NCBI GenBank assembly: GCA_007125435.1
Contig: SLDF01000304.1
Span: 1 to 11,464, forward strand
DNA: 11,464 bases
Reading direction: 5' to 3'
Source: Saprospiraceae bacterium
Lineage (GTDB): Bacteria; Bacteroidota; Bacteroidia; Chitinophagales; Saprospiraceae
Shown: in pieces, positions 1 to 7,363 of the stretch
How positions within the stretch are numbered: position 1 is the stretch's first letter
Layout: every line of letters begins with the position of its first letter
The notes under the pieces: model-generated
Database searches by the model: none
The model's input: the letters and a program-made list of their open reading frames with translations, nothing else
Told to the model about the DNA's origin: nothing
Translations under genes and position numbers: made by a program

Positions 1-131
1 ATGGCTTCAAAATAAGTCGCTTTGCTTGATTTTGTTCAATCACCGTAGGGTTGACTATGGCTCATTCACAAAATCACTTATTTTTTCGCCCTTTTAACCC
101 TCATTACGAATTTCCAATGCATAATCCGGGT
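1..131 (+). repeat. MITE-like palindromic repeat, copy A (cut by window edge)
   Basis: Positions 1-90 match 2223-2312 with three differences by eye (positions 17, 53 and 88). Positions 98-130 match the 33-nt terminal module at 2374-2406. Copy A lacks about 56 nt that copy B has between these blocks, so it is an internally shortened version. The core contains GATTTTGT and its reverse complement ACAAAATC around a small inner stem. Its left arm lies outside the window. No coding potential is apparent. It ends about 94 nt before the ABC exporter gene. Confidence 0.8.
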
Positions 132-211
132 CAAAGCGATAATGTCCAGAAAAAGAAATTTGGAGGGGGATGTAAGAACAAATCGGGTGCAATTGTTTTT
201 ATTTAAAGTCA

Positions 212-219
212 TACATTTG
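212..219 (+). promoter_or_regulatory. Candidate Bacteroidota -7 box (TACATTTG) for the ABC exporter
   Basis: TACATTTG matches the Bacteroidota -7 consensus TAnnTTTG exactly and ends 5 nt before the ATG at 225. No well-placed -33 TTTG is seen; the nearest TTG (193-195) leaves only 16 nt. If the box is real, transcription would start at or next to the ATG and give a nearly leaderless mRNA. Confidence 0.4.
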
Positions 220-224
220 TCCAT

Positions 225-1988
225 ATGAATAAGGAGGATCAAAAGAAGTCATTGGATTGGGAGCTGCTGAAGCGCATACTTCGGCTGGGGTTTCCGTACA
301 AGCGGGTGTTTATCATAGCGGGAATACTGGCAGTGATCATTGCCCCGATTGCTTCGTTCCGGCCTTATCTGATACAGTTGATGGTAGATGACTATATCAT
401 GGATAGTGACTTGAGGGGGATGGCCACCATTACAGGTATTTTGTTCTTGCTGTTAGTAGGGGAAGTATTACTGAGGTACTGGTTTATCTATTCGACGAAT
501 CTACTGGGGCAATCAGTCATCAAAGATCTGAGGGTGAGGGTGTTTAAGCATATCACTAATATGAATGTATCTTATTTTGATCGAACACCGATAGGTACGA
601 GTACGACGCGGACGATCAATGATATAGAGACGATCAATACTGTTTTTTCACAGGGAGTGATTACGATCATAGCCGATATTTTAGGGTTGGTCGCAGTCCT
701 GGTGATTATGTTTTACTCCAGCTGGCAACTGTCGCTGATCTGTCTGTCTACGTTACCTCTACTGATCATTGCAAGCTACATCTTCAAAGAAAAAGTCAAA
801 GAGGCTTTTCAGAAAGTAAGGACGCAGATATCGAGGATGAATGCCTTCTTGCAGGAGCGTATCACTGGCATGAGAATCGTGCAGGTCTTCAATGCTGAGC
901 GCCGAGAGGCAGATAAGTTTAGGTTGATCAACAGAGATTATACGCAGGCCAATATTGATTCTATTTTTTATTATGCTGTATTTTTTCCGGCGGTGGAGAT
1001 CATATCTGCTATTTCGCTGGGGCTAATGGTCTGGTGGGGAGCAGGGTCAGTCATAGGTGGGTCGGTGACACTTGGAGCATTGATTGCATTCCCCGTGTAT
1101 CTGACAATGTTGTTTAGACCAGTGCGGTTCATGGCGGACAAGTTCAACACACTACAAATGGGCATGGTAGCAGCAGATCGCGTCTTCAAAGTGCTGGACA
1201 AACAGTCAGAAGGAGTCGAATCCGGCCACTTCAAGCCTGAACGAATAGAAGGCAAAATCGTATTTGACAAAGTATGGTTTGCGTATGAAGATGATAACTA
1301 CGTGCTGAAGGACATCAACTTCAATATAAAGCCGGGAGAAACCCTGGCCATCGTAGGTAGCACAGGATCTGGTAAATCGACGATTATCAACATCATCAAT
1401 CGCTTCTATGAGTACACCAAAGGATCAGTGAAGGTGGATGATAGAGAACTCAATACTTATGATCTGGAAAGTCTCAGAAAGCGAATTGCCATGGTACTGC
1501 AGGATGTATTTCTATTCTCGGGCAGTGTGCTGGACAATATTAGGCTCAATGATCCTGGCATCAGCGAAGAGCATGTGCGAAAATCAGCAGGGCTGATAAA
1601 GGCCGATCAATTTATCAATAAACTGCCTGGGGGATTTGACTTTATAGTGGCCGAGAGGGGAAATAACCTGTCCATGGGACAGCGACAGTTGATCGCATTC
1701 GTGAGAGCCTTGGTTTTTGACCCCGACCTGCTCATACTGGACGAGGCCACTTCATCTGTAGACAGCGAATCCGAGGCCATCATACAGTATGCCATAGAAA
1801 CACTCATAGCTAAAAGGACGTCAATCATCATCGCCCACCGGCTTTCTACCATAAGACACGCAGATCATATCATGGTATTGAGCAAAGGAAAAATCGTAGA
1901 GTTTGGTAAGCACGATGAATTAATGGCCATAACTAATGGAAAATTCAAATCGCTTTATGAAATGCAATTCGTCGACGAATTGACATAA
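225..1988 (+). CDS. ABC exporter, fused permease/ATPase (MsbA/MdlB/BmrD type)
   Basis: Probably exports a lipid or hydrophobic compound across the inner membrane, using ATP, as a dimer of half-transporters. The 587 residues have the usual half-exporter length. An N-terminal type I exporter membrane domain (about 25-310, several hydrophobic helices) is followed by the ATPase domain (about 345-580). All ATPase motifs are intact: Walker A GSTGSGKST (Lys384), Q-loop Gln426, signature LSMGQ (482-486), Walker B DLLILDE with catalytic Glu507, and H-loop His538. No second half-transporter is nearby, so a homodimer is likely. The ATG at 225 follows a TAnnTTTG box; an in-frame AAGGAGG at 231-237 is not well placed for a later start. 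The substrate cannot be told from sequence: MsbA-like lipid flipping and multidrug export are both possible. The gene lies between two copies of a palindromic repeat. Confidence 0.93.
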   Translation: MNKEDQKKSLDWELLKRILRLGFPYKRVFIIAGILAVIIAPIASFRPYLIQLMVDDYIMDSDLRGMATITGILFLLLVGEVLLRYWFIYSTNLLGQSVIKDLRVRVFKHITNMNVSYFDRTPIGTSTTRTINDIETINTVFSQGVITIIADILGLVAVLVIMFYSSWQLSLICLSTLPLLIIASYIFKEKVKEAFQKVRTQISRMNAFLQERITGMRIVQVFNAERREADKFRLINRDYTQANIDSIFYYAVFFPAVEIISAISLGLMVWWGAGSVIGGSVTLGALIAFPVYLTMLFRPVRFMADKFNTLQMGMVAADRVFKVLDKQSEGVESGHFKPERIEGKIVFDKVWFAYEDDNYVLKDINFNIKPGETLAIVGSTGSGKSTIINIINRFYEYTKGSVKVDDRELNTYDLESLRKRIAMVLQDVFLFSGSVLDNIRLNDPGISEEHVRKSAGLIKADQFINKLPGGFDFIVAERGNNLSMGQRQLIAFVRALVFDPDLLILDEATSSVDSESEAIIQYAIETLIAKRTSIIIAHRLSTIRHADHIMVLSKGKIVEFGKHDELMAITNGKFKSLYEMQFVDELT

Positions 1989-2091
1989 TTGGACAAAGAA
2001 GCCACTAGTCAGTAAATCATTTACGAGGTTTTTTCGTTAGAAAACTGGTAATGCTTGCAGTTGTAATGCTGCAAAAGCACTATCAATGATA
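1989..2091 (+). other. 3' flank of ABC gene with two weak hairpins
   Basis: This is noncoding. GTAAA/TTTAC (2012-2024) forms a five-base stem, followed after GAGG by six Ts (2029-2034); it could be a weak intrinsic terminator. A second hairpin at 2052-2079 pairs TGCT with AGCA and GCAG with CTGC around an 8-nt loop, with a small bulge and no T-run. Neither is a strong terminator. Confidence 0.3.
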
Positions 2092-2412
2092 ACTTAAACC
2101 CGAATTATGCATTAGAAAATCCCTGCCCGCCACCTGACGATGGCAGCAGGCGGGTATTACGGCTTAAAATCGACGAAGGAGATTCACGAACACAAATAAA
2201 GAAAACAAAACAGCGTGAGTAAATGGCTTCAAAATAAGGCGCTTTGCTTGATTTTGTTCAATCACCGTAGGGTTCACTATGGCTCATTCACAAAATCACT
2301 TATTTTTTCACCATTTACTCATATTGCTTTTATATTTTTTATGGCATTCGTGAATCTCCTTCGTCGATTTTAACCCTCATTACGAATATCCAATGCATAA
2401 TTCGGCTTAAAA
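2092..2412. repeat. MITE-like long palindromic element, copy B (complete)
   Basis: The two halves are reverse complements over most of the element. The end module 2099-2120 (CCGAATTATGCATT) pairs with 2374-2406. AAAATCGACGAAGG plus GATTCACGAA (2167-2190) pairs perfectly with 2348-2371. GTGAGTAAATGG (2215-2226) pairs with 2311-2322 with one G.T mismatch. AAAATAAG (2231-2238) pairs with 2299-2306, and GATTTTGT (2250-2257) with 2290-2297. The tip (about 2258-2289) can form a CCGTA/TATGG stem if G.U is allowed. There is no ORF inside, so it looks like a nonautonomous element moved by an enzyme encoded elsewhere. It ends about 10 nt before the next start codon, so it could affect that gene's promoter or leader. 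Exact ends and target duplication are unresolved. Confidence 0.8.
2121..2154. repeat. Small GC-rich hairpin nested in the left arm of copy B
   Basis: CCCGCC (2125-2130 region) pairs with GGCGGG (2149-2154), with an alternative inner GCCA/TGGC stem. It interrupts the left-arm terminal module, which in the right arm runs on uninterrupted. From memory, hairpins built on CCTGCCCGCC and GGCAGGCGGG are common between genes in Bacteroidota; this was not checked here. Confidence 0.6.
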
Positions 2413-2422
2413 GAAAAATAAC

Positions 2423-2830
2423 ATGTATAGAAGATCATATAATGTCAATCCGCTTTTTGCCCTATTGATCATCATCGGTTTTTTTGTATTGATGTACTAC
2501 TTCATCAAGGGCTTTTTCTATCTTATCTATTGGGCTGCACCACTTTTGATCATAGGTGTATTGATACTGGATTATCGCCTGTTTGTAGATCATTTTAAAG
2601 GGCTGTACAAGGGTATTCGTCGAGAACCGATAACAGGCACATTATGGGCCATTATCAACATACTGGCTTTGCCTCTTGTCGCTGTATGGTTATTGATTGT
2701 GGGTCTGGCCAAACGAAAGGTCAAGAAAGCCTATAAGGAGCAGCAACAAAGAAGAGAAGCGCTGTATAGTGAATTTGAAATCATCGAGGAGGAGGAAGAA
2801 GACAATGGCCAACAGTCCAGACTGGATTGA
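2423..2830 (+). CDS. Small membrane protein of unknown function
   Basis: The 135-residue protein has three hydrophobic stretches: about 11-33, about 35-52, and about 73-94 (LWAIINILALPLVAVWLLIVGLA). A basic, probably cytoplasmic segment follows (KRKVKKAYKEQQQRRE), then an acidic tail with EEEEE near residues 121-126. I do not recognise a family and see no catalytic motif. Lysine/arginine-rich residues next to the last helix suggest a cytoplasmic C-terminus. The start is the first ATG in frame, just downstream of the palindromic repeat, with no clear Shine-Dalgarno. The hydrophobic pattern, the charged tail and a clean stop support a real gene. It may be a scaffold or envelope-associated protein, but nothing visible decides this. 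Confidence 0.75.
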   Translation: MYRRSYNVNPLFALLIIIGFFVLMYYFIKGFFYLIYWAAPLLIIGVLILDYRLFVDHFKGLYKGIRREPITGTLWAIINILALPLVAVWLLIVGLAKRKVKKAYKEQQQRREALYSEFEIIEEEEEDNGQQSRLD

Positions 2831-2860
2831 TTGTAAGACAATAAAAGGGTATATTTTATT

Positions 2861-3000
2861 TTGTCGCTTTGGGCATCACCCTCGTCCTGATGTCCTCGGG
2901 TCGCTACGTTACAGGGCTCCCTGAACGGTCGGCCTCTACTCCACTTTCGTTGCGTAGAGTCTGGCTCCTTGTGTCGCCACCCTTTCACATCGCTGATGCA
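2861..3000. repeat. GC-rich multi-hairpin intergenic repeat
   Basis: This block in the convergent gap between two genes is clearly richer in G+C than its surroundings. It contains CATCA/TGATG (2874-2892), CAGGG-CT-CCCTG (2912-2923) and CTCTAC/GTAGAG (2934-2959) stems. Its start, GGGCATCACCCT followed by TCGGGTCG, resembles GGGCGTGCCCCTTCGGGTCG at 11408, so the two may belong to one family. An AT-rich imperfect hairpin (GACAATAAAA with TTTTATTTTGTC, 2837-2864) precedes it and might help terminate transcription. Short reading frames here overlap the structure and are not credible genes. Confidence 0.55.
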
Positions 3001-3083
3001 AAACCAGAAAAGACCATATTTTGGAATGCACCCCAATAAAATTAGTATTGAAGCGGATTGGTACTATTCAATAAAGAGACCAA

Positions 3084-4202
3084 TCACAAGTCCGACATAT
3101 CGCCCTTTGTCCTTTGCAACAAGCTTTTATAAGCTAAAAAAGTGTCCGTAAAGTTTTTGACAACGTCTTCGCGGCTAAACATGTAAGTTTCCTCAAATCC
3201 ACCGGTTGACTCAAACCTTAGTTGACCATATAAACACACCGGTATCTGAAAATTGTGTTTAAATCGGCGATCCGGGCTACCGTCTTTATTTGCTCTATGC
3301 CAAACATGCTTTAGCACCTTTGTATCTGCCGGCAAATCACCTGTCTCGTGGAAATTTATCGACTTAAAATCAATATTGAGATCATTGTAGCTAAGCACTG
3401 CATAATAATGATCGCGGCTATCAATAATCAGAAAGGCAGGATAGAAATAAAGGTCAAATTGCTTTTCATTTTTAATAAACAGCGCATCGTATTTACACTT
3501 AATGAAGGGCAGGTCTCTGGTGTGAATGCTGGTCAATGTACGCTCGATTGATGTGGTTGCAGCACTTCTTGTCAACCGTCTATCGGGCGCTTGAGTCTCT
3601 CTTGTAATGTCCCAAATAGCAGTCGACTGCGCCATCGACGAGAAAGCTTCTTTCATCTTTTTGAAAGCTCCTTCTACCTCTGGATTAAGATCGATGTCCA
3701 TGTCTATGACAGCTTCTTGAAATGCCTGCTCAAGTTGCTCAAGGAGACTTTCCTCTTCTTTTACTTTACGGTTAAAGTAGAAGTAAACTACAAAGAGAAG
3801 TATTCGCAAATGTCTAAAGGTTTGGATTCTGCGCTTTGACTTCTTGATATCTGATTGAAGTTTTTCCCTCTCCGATACAGTGATGTTGATGGCTTTCTCG
3901 ACTTCAGACAGTTCAGGACTTCCAATAGCTTCAAATTCGTAGGCATCATAGCTCTGGTCATCGTGGACCTCAGCTGAAGCTGGGTTATGGCGACGCATTG
4001 GAGGATTTCGGGTTGATGCACCTATTTTTTGTCTTTTATAGATGCCTGTACCCGGCAAACCTGTATTAAGAAAAGCACCCTGTCTGCCAATGTTTACATT
4101 TGCCCCTCTTGGCCCGAAAGTGGTAGAAAAACCCTGCTTAGACAGGTTGATCCTGACACCGGGCATGAGTGTAACACGTCTTCTAAAATTCCAACTGGCC
4201 AT
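3084..4202 (-). CDS. DUF4236 domain-containing protein, function unknown
   Basis: The first 57 residues match DUF4236: a basic start (FRRRVTLMPGVRINLSKQG), repeated Gly-rich turns (GPRGANVNIGRQGAFLNTG) and the ending LPGTGIY. A low-complexity linker (about 58-100) and a helical, charged segment (about 100-128) follow. A short hydrophobic stretch comes next (ILLFVVYFYF, about 134-143), possibly a weak membrane anchor, then more predicted helix to about residue 190. The C-terminal part (about 210-360) looks like a folded domain with the motif NKDGSPDRRF...QIPVCLYGQL (305-328); from memory similar motifs occur in other bacterial proteins of unknown role. No catalytic signature is evident. The ATG at 4202 places DUF4236 exactly at the N-terminus, which supports this start. 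It ends convergently with the small membrane protein gene and lies 153 nt downstream of sprE on the same strand, so it may have its own promoter. Confidence 0.85.
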   Translation of the reverse strand: MASWNFRRRVTLMPGVRINLSKQGFSTTFGPRGANVNIGRQGAFLNTGLPGTGIYKRQKIGASTRNPPMRRHNPASAEVHDDQSYDAYEFEAIGSPELSEVEKAINITVSEREKLQSDIKKSKRRIQTFRHLRILLFVVYFYFNRKVKEEESLLEQLEQAFQEAVIDMDIDLNPEVEGAFKKMKEAFSSMAQSTAIWDITRETQAPDRRLTRSAATTSIERTLTSIHTRDLPFIKCKYDALFIKNEKQFDLYFYPAFLIIDSRDHYYAVLSYNDLNIDFKSINFHETGDLPADTKVLKHVWHRANKDGSPDRRFKHNFQIPVCLYGQLRFESTGGFEETYMFSREDVVKNFTDTFLAYKSLLQRTKGDMSDL

Positions 4203-4355
4203 AGACTTGTGATGATTCTATATAATTATTTGGCTTCAAAGTGCTTGATACCATAGAATGCTCAATTACGGCTCCGAAGCCCTGTTACATGAAGCGGGTT
4301 AAATGAAAAGAAGTACAACTCATCTAGATGATAGAATACACTAAACTAACCAATA
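4203..4355. other. sprE-DUF4236 intergenic gap
   Basis: This noncoding stretch holds the 3' end of sprE and the 5' region of the DUF4236 gene. On the - strand GGCT-TCGG-AGCC (around 4269-4280) makes a short stem, but no T-run follows, so it is a poor terminator. No exact TAnnTTTG box was found upstream of the DUF4236 start. Confidence 0.4.
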
Positions 4356-7319
4356 CTATTGCATGTAATTAGCCATGAAAAACTCGCGATAAGGCTCTAT
4401 CGATCTATTCATGATAAGCTGTCTATAATTGGATTGCGAAACAGCAAACATTTCATACCATGTCGGATCTTTGATGAAGTCTTTCTTGTTTTTCTGGACA
4501 CCCTCTAAGTATTTCATTGCTGTCTTCTTATTCGTAAACCTTCTAAGGACAACAACAGGCAGGTCATTCTTTTCTCCCAATACAATGTTTGAAATCTTGA
4601 TTTGATCGAGTCTGTGATACTTATTATTGTAATTAGAAGCCGTAATTTTAGCATCGTTCAGACTTATTGATTTTGATTGCAATACTATGAGGACATAATG
4701 CATTTCTTCATCTCCCCTAGAGAAAATTTCTGCTCCCGGCTTGCCACCCCCATCGTCTTTAGCTGCTATGCCCTGACCTGTGCGCTGCCCCAGTAATCGC
4801 AATATCTCTCGTGCTCTGATCTGCTCTTCAGTATCGGGGTATTTCGCCACGACTTCCCTAAGAGCATGCATGTATTGATCTGCACCTTGCATTTTACCAA
4901 CGCACATGGCTCTGAGCAGTGCAAATTTAGCTTTAAGGTTATTTTTATCACCGAAGACCTGAGTAGCCTGTGAGCTCATATCGTAAGCTTTGTCATAGTT
5001 GCCCACTGAGAAGTACTCATATGTACTGGCGTAGTAATTGTTCAGCTTATTTTCCTCCTCCTTTTTCTTTTTGAAGTAATCCGGATCACTGATCACTTCA
5101 GCAAATAAGGATTCCGGAAAGTCGTTTAATATTTTATCCTTAAAGTATTCAGATCTGGATGAATTGCCCAAATCACCGTGGTAGACATATAAGCGATAAT
5201 AGACCTCTGACAGATAAGGGTTATCAGGCGCTATTTCAAGCAGTCTTTCCAGGTAGTAAACACTTTTCTCTGTCAAGTCCAACTTCTCTCTAAATAATCC
5301 GCCAAGGGCATAAAGAGCCTCTACAGTTTCCTGCTCCATGGCTTCAAACTCTTCTGGTGTATTTGGCACACCTGCCAGTAAATCTTGCAGTTCACCGTCA
5401 GAAATTCCTCGGCTCGATGCTCCTGCCAATTCATCTTCTTCATCCTCCTGGTCAAATGAAGAACCGCTAGTTGCTGATCGTCGCCAATCATCTTCAAGGG
5501 GGCGACTCTGCCATTTTCTATCAAAGTCTCTTTTCTTTTTGGACAGGCTCTTCTGGTCATACGCAAAGAATAACGGCCTACTGCCTGAGGATACAAATGT
5601 CGCTGGCTTTGATCCGGCTGCCGCAGCTTCTTCCTGACCTTTCTGCAACTTTGCCTCTTCCCTTTCGCGCTTAAGCTTTTTTGCGAGTGCCATCTTCTCA
5701 GTGTCCGACATTTGGGACACCATGAGGAGGCTATCATTATTGGATAAGACTTGAAGATTATCAGCTATTTCCACCAGGTTTTCTGACCTAAACTTACTTT
5801 CTGCAAAACGCTCATCTTTTTTGTGCATAGTGGTCAAGACACCATCGTAGTTGCGCTTAGCTTTGACATAGTCTTCATTTTCGTAAGATAGTGTAGCCAG
5901 TATATGGTAAATTTCCGCTCTTGTTGCATTATTACGTCTTCCTTCTCTCAGCGCCGTCTCAAAGCTTTCAATCGCTTCAGCTCTCTCGCCATCATTTAAC
6001 TGTATGAGACCCAGTGTCAGATAAAGTTCGCCTTTATACTCTTCGAACTTGCGTTCTCTGATCATGCTTTTTACTTTCCTTGCCATTGATCTGGCATCGC
6101 TCATACCTGAAAGCTGTTGTGTTCTCAAATGGCCCATTCTTGCATAGAACTCCAATTCAAAATTTGGCCTTGACCTTGCCACATCATTATAGATGGTGCT
6201 TGCCTCACTAAAGTTTCCTGAAAGCTCTAACAATTGTGCGAGAATGAAGTTATAACGCGCCCTTTGTGCTCTTCCTGATGCAAGCTCAGATGCCTTGCGC
6301 ATAGGACCAATAGCAGACTCATAATTCTTTTGTCTGATAAATGATAAGGCCTCGACTGCGGCTATTTCTGTTCGAATCTCTTTAAACGTCGACGCACTAT
6401 TTTCTAATTGTTTGAGGTACATTCTGGCATTGTCATAGTTTCCACGCATGACATACGTCTTAGCAAGCCAAAGTACACCCTCTTGATAAACCGGCTTATG
6501 CTTCAAGAAGTAGGATTGCGGGTCATAAGGTTCACCAGTCGAAGTTGTCGAAATACCAACTTCACGTGGGTCATATGATGTCACCTTAACATCACTTTCT
6601 TCTTCTCTTTCTATAGTCTTTTCTTCCGGTCTTCTTTCTGCTATAGCGGCAGCTATAGAATCCTGTCTGGCCTGTTCTCTTCGGGCGGCCCTAATATCTC
6701 TAGCTTCTTTAGCGCTTATCTTCTTCTTTTTGCCTCTTTTATTTGATTTTGCTCTGGCTTTGCGTCTCTCTTTTTCCTTCTTTCTTCTCTCCTTTTCTGC
6801 CTTTTTTTCAGCTTTCTTTTTAGCCTTTATCTCAGCTTTCCTACTTTTCTGTTTAGACCCTTTCTTAACGACCTTAGGGGCTCTTTTTGAATTCCCATCC
6901 TCATCAAACTCCTGCACAAAATACTCAAAAGTTTCTTGTGCGGTTTCATAGTCCTGCTTGAGAAACTGAGCCTGTCCCATTAGTAGGTAGCAGTCGTCTG
7001 TCCATGCGCTGACCCTGTGTAAGTGAACTACCACAGAAACTTTCTCTATGGCTCTGTCCAGGTTGTCGTAAACCGATTCGGGGTTTTCTGATGCTATGTA
7101 CTTGTATATCTCAAGAGGTCTGTTGTAATTATCCTCCACCTGTGCTTCCAATTGTTCAAAACTTTCTTCCAGTAGTACATTGGCATTAAAATATCCATTG
7201 TAAAGTGCCGTTGTATTGTGGTAAAACTTCTTAAACTTGGATACGTCGTGCCTGGACTTTTGGGTCGCACACGATAATCCCAGAAGCGCAACTGTCAGCA
7301 AGAACACAATTAATCTCAT
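4356..7319 (-). CDS. sprE: Type IX secretion lipoprotein PorW/SprE (TPR repeat)
   Basis: PorW/SprE proteins are periplasmic-side outer membrane lipoproteins needed for type IX secretion and, in gliding species, motility; they are thought to link the PorK/PorN ring to other parts of the machine. From the ATG at 7319 the protein has 987 residues and starts with a lipoprotein signal (LIVFLLTVALLGLSC, Cys17). An in-frame GTG at 7346 adds nine residues and has AAAGG six bases upstream, so it cannot be excluded. The N-terminus after the cysteine (FYHNTTALYNGYFNANVLL...EDNYNRPLEIYKY) fits the family. A lysine/arginine-rich low-complexity stretch (about 145-226) interrupts the first TPR region. TPR-like helical repeats cover about 270-530, a charged disordered linker about 545-640, and more TPRs about 650-830. 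The C-terminal 124 residues form the family's SPOR-like end domain (HYVLIVLQSK...VVVLRRFTNKKTAMKYL). It is divergent from the M23 peptidase gene. Confidence 0.88.
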   Translation of the reverse strand: MRLIVFLLTVALLGLSCATQKSRHDVSKFKKFYHNTTALYNGYFNANVLLEESFEQLEAQVEDNYNRPLEIYKYIASENPESVYDNLDRAIEKVSVVVHLHRVSAWTDDCYLLMGQAQFLKQDYETAQETFEYFVQEFDEDGNSKRAPKVVKKGSKQKSRKAEIKAKKKAEKKAEKERRKKEKERRKARAKSNKRGKKKKISAKEARDIRAARREQARQDSIAAAIAERRPEEKTIEREEESDVKVTSYDPREVGISTTSTGEPYDPQSYFLKHKPVYQEGVLWLAKTYVMRGNYDNARMYLKQLENSASTFKEIRTEIAAVEALSFIRQKNYESAIGPMRKASELASGRAQRARYNFILAQLLELSGNFSEASTIYNDVARSRPNFELEFYARMGHLRTQQLSGMSDARSMARKVKSMIRERKFEEYKGELYLTLGLIQLNDGERAEAIESFETALREGRRNNATRAEIYHILATLSYENEDYVKAKRNYDGVLTTMHKKDERFAESKFRSENLVEIADNLQVLSNNDSLLMVSQMSDTEKMALAKKLKREREEAKLQKGQEEAAAAGSKPATFVSSGSRPLFFAYDQKSLSKKKRDFDRKWQSRPLEDDWRRSATSGSSFDQEDEEDELAGASSRGISDGELQDLLAGVPNTPEEFEAMEQETVEALYALGGLFREKLDLTEKSVYYLERLLEIAPDNPYLSEVYYRLYVYHGDLGNSSRSEYFKDKILNDFPESLFAEVISDPDYFKKKKEEENKLNNYYASTYEYFSVGNYDKAYDMSSQATQVFGDKNNLKAKFALLRAMCVGKMQGADQYMHALREVVAKYPDTEEQIRAREILRLLGQRTGQGIAAKDDGGGKPGAEIFSRGDEEMHYVLIVLQSKSISLNDAKITASNYNNKYHRLDQIKISNIVLGEKNDLPVVVLRRFTNKKTAMKYLEGVQKNKKDFIKDPTWYEMFAVSQSNYRQLIMNRSIEPYREFFMANYMQ

Positions 7320-7350
7320 CAAAATATAGTATGTCTTTATTTTCACTTAA

Positions 7351-7358
7351 TACCTTTG
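7351..7358 (+). promoter_or_regulatory. Candidate distal -7 box TACCTTTG upstream of M23 gene
   Basis: This is an exact match to TAnnTTTG on the + strand, just left of the palindrome at 7364-7385. A start from here would put the palindrome at the 5' end of the message. No -33 TTTG was seen at the usual distance, so this may be chance. Confidence 0.25.
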
Positions 7359-7363
7359 ATACG

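Noticed and set aside
971..1852. Open frames on the - strand inside the ABC exporter gene
   Set aside because: They overlap a gene with all ATPase motifs intact, show no family features, and are explained as antisense frames of conserved codons.
2092..2412. Retron-like or CRISPR-like structured RNA
   Set aside because: No reverse transcriptase, Cas gene or regularly spaced repeats are present; a palindromic mobile element explains the symmetry and the extra copies.
1..2412. Composite transposon carrying the ABC exporter
   Set aside because: No transposase is present and the exporter looks like an ordinary chromosomal gene; flanking nonautonomous repeats are sufficient.
2697..3151. Short frames on both strands through the GC-rich repeat
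   Set aside because: Their products are low in recognisable structure and overlap the repeat hairpins or the ends of real genes.
4229..4250. TGGCTTCAAA followed by GTGCTTGAT resembles the core of the palindromic repeat
   Set aside because: The match is short and gapped with no matching end module, so chance cannot be excluded.
6730..6951. Phe/Ser/Leu-rich + strand frame that looks like a membrane protein
   Set aside because: It is the antisense of the lysine-rich stretch of sprE (AAG/AAA codons read as CTT/TTT).
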